A DNA stretch of 64,000 bases from Stachybotrys elegans (taxonomy: Eukaryota; Ascomycota; Sordariomycetes; Hypocreales; Stachybotryaceae): NCBI GenBank assembly GCA_020746835.1, contig JAGPNK010000012.1:1240001-1304000 (forward strand). Reading direction: 5' to 3'. The position numbers and the translations under genes are program-made. Each line of letters opens with the position of its first letter. The stretch's first letter is position 1. The notes under the pieces are model-generated. The model did no database searches. It saw nothing but the letters and a program-made list of their open reading frames with translations, and was not told the DNA's origin. Below are positions 42,929 to 53,546 of the stretch, piece by piece.

Positions 42929-44334
42929 TCAATCGCTCAGATCCAACATAAACGCGGCCCTCTTATCTGCTTCTGCAATGGTCTCACCCGTCCTGGCTGT
43001 GGCCAATCTGTCCTCGGTAAGGATGTACTCTGGGGGAAGGTCTACCCCTTTGCCCACCATCATACTGGCAACTGCCTTGGCGCAAAGGGCCGCGTTGGGC
43101 ATCCCGCCGCCCGTGTAAGCGGCACACAGCCAGAGCCCGTCTCCCCCACCAGCGCTCTCCGGAACGGCCCCAACCCACGGCCAGCCGTCGCGCGAGAACC
43201 CCATGATGCCGGCCCATTCAAACGTCGGCTCCAGTTGCTTCTGAAGGTCCTGTTTCTGCAGGTCTATCGAAAGATTCATCAAACCGCCTAGCTCATCTCT
43301 CAGATACTGTGCTACTTCCACGTCTATCGTGCTGTCATCCCAATTTCCGAGTCCGTGGCCGTCTGCACGGATACGTCCGCCGCCATAAATCAGTTCTCCA
43401 TTAGGTGTCTGTATCAGGTAGTCGTCCCGGCGAACCTCTAGATCCGATGCAAAATAGAATGTGTGTCCTATATCCAGTCCAGAGCGCGGCTTTAGGCTGG
43501 ATACCTGGCCTTTTACCGGAACGATTATATCGGCAAATTGGGGTAGTAGATGCGAAGTATAAGCATTTGTGGCGAGCAACACATGACGCGCTGAGACGTC
43601 GCCCCGAGGCGTGCTGACTGTCCATCCTGTTCCCGGCGAAGACCTCAAGCTGGTAACTGGGGTATTCGTCTGAAGATTGAGACCAGCCTCCACCAGGCGT
43701 TCCAGCAGAAAGGCAACAAGCTTGTAAGGCGACAGACTGCCTGCGTTTTGTTGCACGACGGCGCCTTCAGCAGGACTGACTCGTAAGCTCCCCAACTCTC
43801 TTTCTTCTGTAACAACTGCAATATGTGCACCAATATCTGGATGATTCTTTTGGATCTTCTCAATGACCTTCTTGGAGGTATTAAAAAGCTCCAAAGAGTA
43901 GAAGCCGTGTACGCCAGTCGTGACATGCCAGTCACAGGGAATTGAGAGCGATTCAACCAGCTCTTTCATGTAAGAGTATGTTTGATGCTCGAAAGCAGCG
44001 ATATGTGGCGGACAGTTGTAGTATGCTGGTTGGCAATGACCACCATTCTAGATGCGTCAGCTTAATTCCATCGCAGGAAATCGCGTACCCTTCCCGTAGC
44101 ACCCGAGCATGCCTCTCTAGCCTCTAGTATCATGATGTTCAGCTCCGGGGCTATTTCTTTGAGACAGTGCGCTGCGAAGGCGCCTGTGATGCCACTTCCA
44201 ACAATGACTACGTCAGCAGATTGTGGTAGATCCTCTGTCGTGCGGTGGCCAAGGAGAATCTTGGACGGGTCTCTAAGCCAGTACGACTTGGTCGGGTTGT
44301 CGACTGGAAGGCCGGAGCGGTCCATATCCGCCAT
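42929..44334 (-). CDS. FAD-dependent oxidoreductase, DAO family
   Basis: Coding sequence is complement(join(42929..44047, 44089..44334)), 454 residues, with a 41-bp intron that joins ATGR to NGGHCQPAYY, a typical block of this subgroup. The dinucleotide-binding motif ADVVIVGSGITGAFAAHCLK lies near residues 40-59 and the acidic end of the second strand is MILEARE. WAGIMGFSRDGWPWVGAVP and LWLCAAYTGGGMPNAALCAK are the C-terminal FAD contacts. DAO enzymes oxidise amino acids, sarcosine-like N-methyl compounds or related amines. The substrate is not evident. No signal peptide; no peroxisomal C-terminal tripeptide (ends LSD). Confidence 0.9.
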
Positions 44335-44953
44335 GGCTCGTTATGTGAGTGGATGAATGCCAGAACCAGTCAATTGCACAATATGACGTCCCCAGCAATG
44401 CAAAGTGTGAGCAATTAACCCGATGCTGTTTTCATGGAGGATATCGGGTTCTAGAGATAACCCCTCCTCTGTTGGTCCCCAAATAGGAAGTCATTCCCGG
44501 CAGGGTGCCTAAGGCATTACAAGAGAGGGGTTAATAGATCAACACGGAGTGCAACATCATGCCGTCACCTAATTCGTCGTCCTTTCTCATACATTGATAC
44601 TCCACCATCTAGGCTGACTTGATGAACGCTCCGGCACGCAAGGAGTACGTGGGCGGTGATTGGTCTGCTCGCTAGTAGGCGCGCGTCTTGATTGTGACAG
44701 GGCGGGCGCCAATGCTGGTCAGCACTTACGTGGCCCGGCTTGATTGGCCATGGCCTGGCACACCAACAGGGATCCTTAAGCGAGGCTCACCGCAGAACCT
44801 CTACTCCGGGTTCTCCGACTGCCGGGCCTGATCAAGCATTCCTGCTCCTTTGAAACGCGCTGACGAACTGTCGAACAAATGCACTCGACAGCGGCTGGCC
44901 TTCATATTGCGCTCTCCCACATGGGCGACTTGCCCAGCTCTCACTAACAGGCG
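44335..44953. other. Intergenic stretch between divergent genes
   Basis: Promoter space of the DAO gene (minus) and the ankyrin gene (plus). No element recognised with confidence. Confidence 0.4.
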
Positions 44954-47622
44954 ATGGACCCCATCACCATTATTGGATTGGCATCCTCTATCTACCAGCT
45001 CATCGAAGCAGCTAACAAAGTCAAAAGCATCCTCCAGTCCTTCAAAGATGGAGATAAAGAGCTTGCCACATTGCAGGGCGATATTGCTGCATTCATTGAG
45101 GCTCTTTGTGGCTTCGATCGGATCCTACGGAGTCGCCACACGATACATCGCGTCTCTAGCTCAGTTCTTGAGGACATGCTGAGGAGCTCACTGGATAACA
45201 TCATCGATCTCAGGAACAGGCTGCTGCAGTTGACTAGCTCCAGTTTGTCCGCTGTGCGGCGAGCGAAATGGGTCCAGCACAAGCCCGTCCTCAAGAAGTT
45301 GCATAGCAAAATACGAGAGAAGATTGCCATGCTGCACACATTTCTATCAATAACCCAAGCGTGAGAATACGGCCACAATCTTCGCGAAGCAGCTAACTTT
45401 AGTAGTGAGACCTTCTTGACGATAGCCGGCCAATATCCAAAGTTCATGATATCAGAATCCGCCTACCAGGGAGGCGATGTAAAGACTCAACCAATCGAGC
45501 AGACTCTCCTTCACGTGGCGCCTGACGACGGGCACAAAAGAAACAGCATAAGTTCAGAGCAGTTGAGCAGCAGTTTATCAGACACCACATCTTATATGGA
45601 ACAGCTATCTATCTTCAGCTCGGCTCCTAGTGTGGACAGTTCTACCTCAACCATCGACCGTGAAGACACCGAATGGGACCTGGCAACTAATGACTCTCAC
45701 AAGGGAATGCATTCGGTCTCCCAGGATGCTTTTCTTTTACGTCGATCATGCCTTTACAATTGCTACTGCAAGTGTCACGAGGCGACAACAGATAGGCCAC
45801 TTAGTCGTTTTGGCCGTTCAAAATCTCAAAAGGCTGAATGTACCGATTCCATCTGTTTGGGAAATCAGGTGGCTCAGGATTCCAAAGGATACTCATCGTT
45901 ATTTCGTTCGGCTCTGTCCCGAGCCACATCCGCCAGAGTGATACAGTCACGATATGACATCCAGTCATTCCGAATGGTACCCAATGGATCCAACGCCGTA
46001 CGCTACGTGAATCACGGCAATCTCGCCAAGCTGAGAGAGTGCATCCAGTCAGGAGAAGCCACCATATGGGATACAACCATGGACGGCTGGTCACTGCTTC
46101 ACGTAAGTAATCCCGGAGCCCTAGAGGAAGGATATTAATTCGGTAGTCTGCGGCGTACCATGGTCATTCGGATATTGTCAAATACTTGCTGGACCTGGGT
46201 ATATCGACCACAACAGGAGACATTGGTTCCAGGTAAGCCAGATCCATCTATTTTGATGCTGTGCTAATCCGTCAAGGGTGCCTGCGGATCTAGCCGTACT
46301 GAAGGCTCTTGGAAAAGGCCAGCATGGATCCGAGCAGGAGGTTGTGGAAATCTTTGGCAAGAAGGATGATGTACTGGCCGATTTCGAATACAACCCTATC
46401 CACCTCTGTGTATTAAACATATATGAATACCATCTAGAGAGGCCATCCTTGGAAGAGTCAGTATACCCAAGCTCACTGGAGTTTTATTTTTATTTTTGCT
46501 AATGCAGCCAGGCTTCTGGAACTGGTAGATGAAGCCAACAACGCCCCAGTCAATACGGACTGGGTGCAGTGGAAACTAGGCTTTCGCAACAGATCCCCTC
46601 TATTCGCGGCGATTATAGAATATTTCCGAGCCTCAGCATTCGAACTTCCTAAGGGAACCAAGATCATACACAATCTAATAGACGAAAAGGACAAAAAGTT
46701 CCATTGGACGCCGTTGCACTGGGCAGCTTACTCGGGCCGCGTGAAGGAGATGCGCACCCTAGTTAAATATGGCGCCAATTGCGGCATTCTTTCAAATCTT
46801 GGTGCCAACATTATCCATGCGGCCGTTGAATCCATGGTTGACAGCGGATTGGCAGCTGCTCTGAAGATCAGGCGCATGTGCCCCGACGAGCTTGACATCA
46901 ACCAAGTCAACAGCTGGGGTGAAACGGCCGTCCATATTGCGTCCTGCATCTCGTCGTCGTGTGTCCAGCTGCTACTGGATAATGGAGCTAATCCGAACAT
47001 ACGGGATGAGAATGGACAGGTGGCACTGCACTTTGCCGCCTCCTCAGATAAGGTGGAGAGACACAAGATCGTCGCAGCACTGTGCAATGCCATGGATGTC
47101 GAGCACATGAATGCACGAGATCGCCATGGTCGGCCGCCTTTGTTTGACTACCTGAACGACCCTATATGTGTAATGACTCTGCTTCGTCACGGCGCCAATG
47201 TCGGCTTGGTGGACAGCGAAGGAAGAAACGCGTTCCACCACGCTTGCATTCACGGAGAGCACGACTCGCTGGAGGTGATGATGACAGACAGTCAGGATCC
47301 CGTAACGCAGGACAATCACGGAAACACACCCTTAATACACGCGCTCTCTAACTTTAAAGCGGAATGTGCCATGGTTCTCTTGCGGCGAGACGACGTGGGC
47401 CCGCTCATTGGCGAGGACGGATGGCAGCCCATCCACTACGCCGCCAAGATTGGCGACCCCGAGCTGCTCCAAGCCGTGTGTAACCATGGAAGCTTCAAGA
47501 GATCGGCCAAGTCATTAGACGGCAAAAGAGCCAAGATAGTGGCCATGGAAGCTGGCACATGGAATGGGCGGATAAAGGAGTTAATCCTAGAGCATGATTA
47601 TATCGATTGGGATACAACATGA
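44954..47622 (+). CDS. Ankyrin-repeat protein with NLR-like N-terminal domain but no nucleotide-binding domain
   Basis: Five exons, join(44954..45360, 45403..46102, 46147..46232, 46277..46456, 46512..47622), give 827 residues with phase kept at every junction. The N-terminus MDPITIIGLASSIYQLIEAA resembles the helical domain that heads many fungal NLRs. A polar linker of about 200 residues follows, with a cysteine cluster LYNCYCKCHE near residue 245. Ankyrin repeats fill the C-terminal half: WSLLHSAAYHGHSDIVKYLL, WTPLHWAAYSGRVKEMRTLV, WGETAVHIASC and later NGQVALHFAA. No P-loop is present. Such proteins may pair with an NLR or act as inhibitors or adaptors; the partner is not visible here. Confidence 0.85.
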
Positions 47623-48149
47623 AATAATACCAAGTTCACCACCTCCTGTGTTGGTTGTTTTCGCCTACATAAAACCACACCTTGTATACATCTCATCTTC
47701 TCCTATATCTAGATGCACTATATAACTATTAAAGCAATATTTCTCGTTACCTGCATCAATGATATACGGCTAGATGGATCTCTTGCCCTTGCCCAAGTCG
47801 TCATATCTCTGTGGCCTTTGGTCACAGCAAATATTGTCCGTGCTATGAATCACCAATCCTGAGGCCATCTCGGTCGTTATTTCTGGGATCTGCTCCTTGG
47901 CTGACTTAACATTCATAATACCTCCAGTTTCACAAAGACATTTGCCGGCCATGGCTGCGTTGTGCCGATATGTTTCGGATCGCCGGGTAACAATCTGCCA
48001 GCCTACGTCAAACATCTTCTCCCATGAGTGTGAGGAACCTGCAATGTCCAATAACTTGTGCTCAGATATTTTATCAAAGAACGTTCATACTTGCTGAAGG
48101 CAAGTGTGAACCACTTTTGCTGATAACATTTGTCACTATCTTTAGACCC
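47623..48149. other. Intergenic stretch at the left border of the unclassified gene block
   Basis: A minus-strand open frame at 47770-48051 begins near MDIAGSSHSWEKMFDVGW and has no family features. I cannot support a gene here. Confidence 0.35.
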
Positions 48150-48556
48150 CTACAGCTGCAGGTGCGGTAACCGAAGGTCAGTTGGCGCTCCCTGACGGTG
48201 ACGTTCGTTATAGTGCAGTGAGCAGACAACCCAAGGGCGAACGGACTGCCTGACCTGAGATTGGAGGGAGGTGAGGCCAGCCTTGGTCTCCTCCATCTCG
48301 ACCTTGGTCTGCTGGAGCTGGAGCTGCAAGGTGTTTACCTCGGCCGCCTTCTCCAGCTCTGACTGTTTGAGCCGGGACTGCAGTGTGGTGACCTGGGCCT
48401 GCAATGAGAGGCCTGCCTCTGTCAACTGTGTTTCTAAGCGTCTTGTTAAGTTCTAAGTAACTGAGCTGGGTCCGGAGGTAGCTAAGATTGGCATCTACCT
48501 TTGCCTTATCAACCTATAGCTGCCTTAGATGGGTCTACAGCGTACCAATGTGACAA
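48150..48556 (-). pseudogene. Decayed C-terminal coiled-coil extension of the 48557-50200 gene
   Basis: Downstream of the stop of the coiled-coil gene, another frame continues the same heptad pattern: RVEAELSCHIGTL, then TAG, THLRQL, then TAG, VDKAKVDANLSYLRTQLSYL, and after a further shift LQAQVTTLQSRLKQSELEKA and VEMEETKAGLTSLQSQVRQS. Two of the stops sit where the repeat pattern predicts Gln, so CAG-to-TAG change is likely, and one single-base loss near 48570 moves the frame. Confidence 0.65.
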
Positions 48557-50200
48557 CTAAGCTCTGCCTCTACACGTCTTGTCAAGTTCCGACTGTCTAA
48601 CCTGGGTCTGAAGGCCATTGAGCTCGGCAACTACCCTAGCCTTGTCCACCTCCGACTGCTCAAGCTCGGCTCGCAGGGCCGTCATTTGCCGCTCGGCGAG
48701 GTGCAACTTTGCCTGCCACGTCTCTTGATCCATCCACCGGTCCCGCTCGAGCTGTGCAACTTTCGAGGATAGGCTGGCATCGGTCTGCACAACGCTGGTG
48801 AGACGGCGCAGCATCTCTTCCCTATCGGCAGCGATGGCCCGGGTGATGAGCTCGGCTGTGCGGTCGATGCTATTGGACACCTGGCGACCGGCCTGGCGGA
48901 AGGACGTGTGTGCGCCGGCAATGTCCCTGCGGGCAGCCATGGTTTGGCGTGCAATGAGCTCCGAATGCTTCTGAAGCAGCACCATGCCGGTGCCCAGGTA
49001 ATCGCGTGCCTGCAGAATGGCCGTATCATTGGCGACTTTCTTGGCCAGCGCGTCGACCCTGGCTGCCACTGACTGGACGTCGGCATGTAGTCGGCCGACT
49101 GACTCAACAGCCGCGTGTGTGGCATCTGCCACTGACTGAAAAGCCGTGCGTATGGCATCCACTTTGGCGTCCGTGGACTGAACAAGCTTGGTGGCTGACT
49201 GGACAGAAGCGGCCAAGGTGTCTGCTTTGGTGGCTAGACTATGGATGTCCTGGTTGGTTGCCAAGGTAGACATGACCGTATCGATGGCTCGCCTTTCATC
49301 ATCCATCTTGGTATTCAGATGGTTCACGCCCGCTACAACAACATCGCTGGCGGCGGTGGCGACGTCAGCCAAGGCTGCTTCGACGGCCTGCTTGTTGGTT
49401 TCGAGCTGGGCGACGATGTCGTCGCTGGCTGTGCCGAGCTGAACAGTCAGGGTGCCCACAGCCGCCATGTCCTTGCCAGCCAGCTCCTCCATCTTGGTTT
49501 CAAGATGGGTGGCGACCGTGATAAGGTCTTCCCTGGCGGCCAGTTCGTCGCTCTTCAAGGTGAGGTCAAGCAACTGGTCTACCTTTGCCAAAGTTTCCTG
49601 TTTGTCAGCAGCAAGGCTGCCGGCCAGACAGTTGAGGGTGATGTCCTTAGCGGCAGCCAACGACCCCATCTTGGCGAGGATTTCCTTGGCGGCAAGAATG
49701 CCAGCCAGCGACCCCATCTTGGTGTCTACGGCGGCAGCCAGCGAGTCCATCTTCATGAGGATGTCATGCTTGCCAGCGGCCATGTTGCCAGCCAGCGAGT
49801 TCATCCGGGAGGTCATGTCCTCGGTGGCCCGCGAGTCCGCCTTGATGTCCTCCTTGGTGGCTACCTTGCAACTGAGGCCGGCGAGCTCTTGGACCAAAGC
49901 GTTCTGCCTTTGGAGCACTTCGGCCGAGGCCGTTAGCTTGTCGAGCATTTCAGCCGACGTGCATGCATTCTGGGCGGCTTCATGCTGCAGGCATGTCTTG
50001 TCGTGGGCGTCGTTAACGGCAGCGGCCCGGAGGTCGAGCGCGGCGGCTCGGTCGGCAATGGCTTGGCGCTCCTCAAGGAGATACTCGAACTGGGAGATGA
50101 GCAGGCGCAGGTGGCCGCGGACTTCGTCGGGTACTCCGTCGTCAAGCGAGCCTTGGAGAAGGCGATGCACCCCAGCGAGGTCGTCGTCCGGGTCGTCCAT
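48557..50200 (-). CDS. Long coiled-coil protein of unknown function
   Basis: A single exon of 547 residues from the ATG at 50200. The N-terminal 60 residues are acidic and helical (MDDPDDDLAGVHRLLQGSLD). Nearly all the rest has heptad character: Ala/Leu-rich stretches such as KMDSLAAAVDTKMGSLAGIL, regular repeats of the type DTKVDAIRTAFQ, and a highly charged C-terminal coil with LQTQVRQSELDK. There is no signal peptide or TM segment. Its present stop follows a frameshift, so the protein was once about 130 residues longer. It is the first member of the unclassified block; a structural or oligomerising role is the most that can be said. Confidence 0.7.
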   Translation of the reverse strand: MDDPDDDLAGVHRLLQGSLDDGVPDEVRGHLRLLISQFEYLLEERQAIADRAAALDLRAAAVNDAHDKTCLQHEAAQNACTSAEMLDKLTASAEVLQRQNALVQELAGLSCKVATKEDIKADSRATEDMTSRMNSLAGNMAAGKHDILMKMDSLAAAVDTKMGSLAGILAAKEILAKMGSLAAAKDITLNCLAGSLAADKQETLAKVDQLLDLTLKSDELAAREDLITVATHLETKMEELAGKDMAAVGTLTVQLGTASDDIVAQLETNKQAVEAALADVATAASDVVVAGVNHLNTKMDDERRAIDTVMSTLATNQDIHSLATKADTLAASVQSATKLVQSTDAKVDAIRTAFQSVADATHAAVESVGRLHADVQSVAARVDALAKKVANDTAILQARDYLGTGMVLLQKHSELIARQTMAARRDIAGAHTSFRQAGRQVSNSIDRTAELITRAIAADREEMLRRLTSVVQTDASLSSKVAQLERDRWMDQETWQAKLHLAERQMTALRAELEQSEVDKARVVAELNGLQTQVRQSELDKTCRGRA

Positions 50201-50261
50201 GGTGGGAGCTTGGATAATTTAAGGTGGAAGAATCACGTCAAACGGCATGCACAAGGAAGGA

Positions 50262-50286
50262 AGTCAAGTGGTCAAGTCAAGTGGTC
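50262..50286. promoter_or_regulatory. Direct repeat upstream of the coiled-coil gene
   Basis: GTCAAGTGGTCA occurs at 50262-50273 and 50275-50286, 60-85 bp upstream of the start at 50200. The spacing suits a repeated regulator site, which is a guess. Confidence 0.35.
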
Positions 50287-50465
50287 ATGTGATTACTAAC
50301 TACGATATCCGCCCCTCGCACTCCGTTCCATCACCTGGCCCGGCTCGAAATGAGCAATGAATGGACCATTATCTTGTAGGCGGATAGATTAGAATCCGAA
50401 TTGATCGCAATTGTGAACGACGAATGCATGACCTGGGCGTCCGCCTTGACCGGTTCGTAGCGGAA

Positions 50466-51350
50466 TCAGAAGTTCGTCTCAACGAACCTTCGCCGCGGCC
50501 CCTCTGTCGCCACCAGATTCGGCTCGAGGTGGAAAGCGACGAATACCAGGTAGTATTGGGCATCGATAGGGTCATGGATGCTCCACGACGAGCTGACGCT
50601 TGGGTTGGACGTCGTCTCCATCTCCAAGCCGCCTGTGTGAAAGGTACGGACCATGTCGGTATCGCCGATCTTGACCATGGCGATGAGATGGTAGTACTGG
50701 GTTGGAGCGGCGTCGCGGAAGAGGGGCACACTGAAGTGGCGCACCTGGCTCAGCGGCAGCGGTCGGTCCTTACTGGCGGTGTAACATACTCGCATGAAGA
50801 TCGGGCAGCTGGACCGCCAAAACTCGCGGCGTCCGTTGATGACCCTCCAGCCGAAGAGAGCGTCGATCGTCTCCTGGAGCGTGCCAGCGGTCCAGGCAAT
50901 GGCGCCGACCGCGGCTTCCTCTCCAGGGGCCCAGTCACGTAGCAGGCCATAGTTGTCGAGCGGCTGCTGGAACACGGGCTGGGTCCAGATGGTGCTACGC
51001 ATAAAGGCGCTTTCCGCAAGGCCGCGGAAGCTGTAGCCGGTGGCGATGCGGTCCAAGGCCTGGCGTTTGTCGAGCGAGCGCTGTGCCTCGGCCTGGGGCT
51101 CGGTAAAGTCGGTCAGGGCGTACGCGATGACCGGGTCGGCGCTGAGCTGCGTGAGCCAGGCGAAACCATCGGGAGTGGTTATCACCTCGGCAAACAAACG
51201 GCGCATCAAGATGATCAGGCAATCGAGGCCGCTGGGGTTGTCGCCGACCAGGCGTGCGGGTGTCCCTTGCGGCAGCGTCGACCGGAGCATAATCATGGCC
51301 GCACGCTTTTGCATAGCTGTGCGCACGTCTCGGAGGAGGCTGTTTTCCAT
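50466..51350 (-). CDS. Unknown protein, possibly a cysteine-peptidase (USP-like) fold
   Basis: A single exon of 294 residues from the ATG at 51350; the frame stays open upstream but only through low-complexity antisense of the neighbouring gene. NPSGLDCLIILMRRLF (Cys44) looks like the Cys box of ubiquitin-specific proteases, and near the C-terminus YYHLIAMVKIG, FHTGG (His238) and SWSIHDPIDAQYYLVFVAF follow in the order of the USP His and Asp/Asn boxes. The glycine-tyrosine after the His is not conserved, so the assignment is weak. If right, it would be a deubiquitinase-like or degenerate peptidase. It shares a 206-bp promoter with the divergent AT-hook gene. Confidence 0.6.
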   Translation of the reverse strand: MENSLLRDVRTAMQKRAAMIMLRSTLPQGTPARLVGDNPSGLDCLIILMRRLFAEVITTPDGFAWLTQLSADPVIAYALTDFTEPQAEAQRSLDKRQALDRIATGYSFRGLAESAFMRSTIWTQPVFQQPLDNYGLLRDWAPGEEAAVGAIAWTAGTLQETIDALFGWRVINGRREFWRSSCPIFMRVCYTASKDRPLPLSQVRHFSVPLFRDAAPTQYYHLIAMVKIGDTDMVRTFHTGGLEMETTSNPSVSSSWSIHDPIDAQYYLVFVAFHLEPNLVATEGPRRRFVETNF

Positions 51351-51556
51351 CGCAGAGGGTGTTGCGTAAAGAAAATACAGGTGTGTTCGGTTAACGTGCG
51401 AAAGGTGAAAAAAAAAGTGAAAGGTGAACAAAGGTGAGAAGTGGTGGTGTTTGTTTGCCAGCTGCCCAAATTTCCAAAAATTTCCCCGCCCTCTCAAACA
51501 TCCAACAAACGTCAACGGAACGCGTGCTCTTCTCAAAGCAACACACGCACAACACC
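51351..51556. promoter_or_regulatory. Bidirectional promoter with AAAGGTGA repeats
   Basis: The 206 bp between two divergent start codons contain AAAGGTGA at 51401, 51420 and 51430, with an A-run between the first two. The repeats lie closer to the minus-strand gene. Confidence 0.5.
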
Positions 51557-52594
51557 ATGAGCCCCCAACAAGGCTCAAAGCGTCCGTTGACGCCTTCGCA
51601 ATCAGAGCGACCGGCGCGTCGCGTGCGAACCTCACCCGAGCCGCCTCCGGGGCACAACCACTCTCACGACCCCGACCACGACCGCGATTCCCTCCACGGC
51701 TCTCTCTACCACTCTCTCCGCGAGTCCCTCCTCGAGGACCTCCAGCAATGCCTCCGCGAGACCGTCCGCGAGACCCTTCGCGAGAACGCCCGCGACGACC
51801 GCCCTCCGCCGCCCCGTCAGGCATCTATGCGCGAGCAGGCAGGGACCCCTCCGCCGCCGCAGCAGATGCCTGTGCACGAGCAGGTATCCCTGCGCGAGCA
51901 GGCAGCAACCCCTCCGCAGCCTCAGCAGGCTACCCAGCCGCTTGAGCCGGTGGTACGTCGTGGTCCAGGCCGCCCTCGAATGCCCCGGCCGCTTGAGCCT
52001 GCGGTAAAGCGCCCCCCAGGCCGTCCGCGAAAGAACCCGCCTCCCCAGACGCTTGAGCCGGTAGTAAAGCGCCCCCCAGGCCGCCCGCGAAAGAACCCAC
52101 TGCCCGAGCAGGCTACACAGCCGCTTGAAGAACGACGCGTCCCAGTTCGCCCGCCCAATAACCCACATGCGCCCCCATTCGTCATCTCCAGTTCCTCGAG
52201 TTCCTCCGACCCTTTCGGGGACGACGGTGATGGGCGCTTCGAAGCCGTCGAGGAGGGTGCTGCCGACGGCTCTGTGGACGGCTCTGAGTCTGCCCACGCG
52301 GACAGCACGGGACACTCGCAGCCCGAACTCAGCCGCGAGCGCATCCCTGCTCCGCCATATGATAGCAGCCCGCTCCCCACGGCTGAGATGCAGTCGGCGG
52401 ATGGAGCGGAGAAGACCACGCAGACCGAGGCGGACAATACCGCTGTTGCGACCAAGTCAGCCAAGTCACTACCGGGCAAACCAGACCAGGTCGAAAGAGG
52501 GCTGTACGGAGATGGAAGCTGCATGTCATGGACAAAGCCTCTCCAGATGGATTTACCACCCGGGGCTGAAGGGGGTTTTGAGTTTGGCTGGTAG
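51557..52594 (+). CDS. AT-hook, proline-rich probable DNA-binding protein
   Basis: A single exon of 345 residues from the ATG at 51557. After a basic N-terminus (SKRPLTPSQSERPARRVR) comes a helical HSLRESLLEDLQQCLRETVR segment, then proline/glutamine-rich repeats, then three AT-hook motifs: RRGPGRPRMP, KRPPGRPRKNP and again KRPPGRPRKNP, near residues 135-180. AT hooks bind the minor groove of AT-rich DNA. An acidic serine-rich stretch and a disordered tail follow. No enzyme domain. The tandem repeats of the hook region are nearly identical at DNA level (around 52000-52100). It may tether the block's products to chromatin or to RIP-derived AT-rich DNA. Confidence 0.75.
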   Translation: MSPQQGSKRPLTPSQSERPARRVRTSPEPPPGHNHSHDPDHDRDSLHGSLYHSLRESLLEDLQQCLRETVRETLRENARDDRPPPPRQASMREQAGTPPPPQQMPVHEQVSLREQAATPPQPQQATQPLEPVVRRGPGRPRMPRPLEPAVKRPPGRPRKNPPPQTLEPVVKRPPGRPRKNPLPEQATQPLEERRVPVRPPNNPHAPPFVISSSSSSSDPFGDDGDGRFEAVEEGAADGSVDGSESAHADSTGHSQPELSRERIPAPPYDSSPLPTAEMQSADGAEKTTQTEADNTAVATKSAKSLPGKPDQVERGLYGDGSCMSWTKPLQMDLPPGAEGGFEFGW

Positions 52595-52611
52595 TATGGC
52601 TAGTGAATTAG

Positions 52612-53546
52612 CTAGCGATCAATAGACTTCAGATATGCCTCTGGATTCCGCATTGCCAATCGTAGCAGAGCCGTGGCGGCCTCCTTGCGGGCAGCCAATG
52701 CCTTGTCAAGCCGTTCGGTGAGTTCCCTGTGAACGTCGGCTTAGGGCCGGAGAGTGGACAGCCTTGGACACGTGCTAGGTCTTCAAGACATGGGGCAAGC
52801 TGGTCAAGGCGCCGCGAGTTGTCCTGCAGCAGGTCGAGAAACGCTGCGCGGTCAGACGTGTCGGCGAGGGCGCCGTTTAAGTTTGAATGGACAAACACCT
52901 TTTCAAAGACAATACGTTCGGCGTGGTCCCAACCCGTGGCATGGTTGTAGGTGCTGCGGCCACCTTCGGCAACGTTGAAGTCGCATCGCCAGACGAACGA
53001 GCCGGCGAGGGTCATGACAAGCTGCTCCGCGAGGGGAATCTGTTCCTTGGTCAAGGTCCGAGCAACGACCTTGCGGCAGAGGCTGACTGGAATGCCATAG
53101 GCGGCCAGGATGCTCCGCACAAGACCGAGCGGCTTGCTAGCGCGGTATACATTCTTGTAGTCGGACAGCCGCGCCTGGAGGTTCTCGGAGCAGCCCACAT
53201 ACTGAGGAGACTGGGTGGAGCGGACGCGGCCAGTAGGATCGGCCGCCCGCATGGCGGCTAGGTGCCTCTCCATCCGCTGCAGCAGGGCGTTCATCTAGTC
53301 GGCGCCTATGCATTGGAAGGAGGGGACCTGCTTGCTTGTCTTGAGGGCGGTATTGACCTTTTTGACCCAGGCGACGAGGTGACTGGCCGCGTGGGCGGTG
53401 TCGCACCCGTCGCGATAATCGCGGATGCCGGCCATGTTCTGCGACAGCTCCCTTGCTAGCTTCTGGAGATCCAGCGAGAGTTCCCAGTAGGAGCCATCGC
53501 GTGCGATGATGTTGAGGATCGCCTACTGTGCGGTTGTTGGCTCCAT
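52612..53546 (-). pseudogene. GIY-YIG-like protein gene with two in-frame TAG codons
   Basis: From the ATG at 53546 the frame reads seven codons, hits a TAG at 53525-53523, runs 75 codons to a TAG at 53297-53295, and goes on with QYVGCSENLQARLSDYKNVY, a match to the YIG..S..NL..RL part of GIY-YIG nucleases, and LAEQLVMTLAGSF, where the Glu would be the catalytic one. The first GIY motif is not obvious. Near 52735 a one-base shift moves the frame to a final RNPEAYLKSIDR and a stop at 52614-52612. Sense on both sides of each stop is good, so these are recent lesions or read-through sites. Function, if any, would be DNA or RNA cleavage. Confidence 0.55.

Noticed and set aside
47770..48051. Minus-strand open frame of 93 codons
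   Set aside because: No domain, no clear start context and no link to the neighbouring genes; kept only as an intergenic note.
49241..50222. Long plus-strand open frames of 231 and 256 codons opposite the coiled-coil gene
   Set aside because: They are antisense shadows of a GC-rich, regular heptad-coding sequence and show no family features; the minus frame has a good ATG and a continuous coil.
51351..51824. N-terminal Arg/Gly-rich extension of the 50466-51350 gene
   Set aside because: It is the antisense of the proline/arginine-coding part of the divergent AT-hook gene; the ATG at 51350 fits the fold and leaves a shared promoter.
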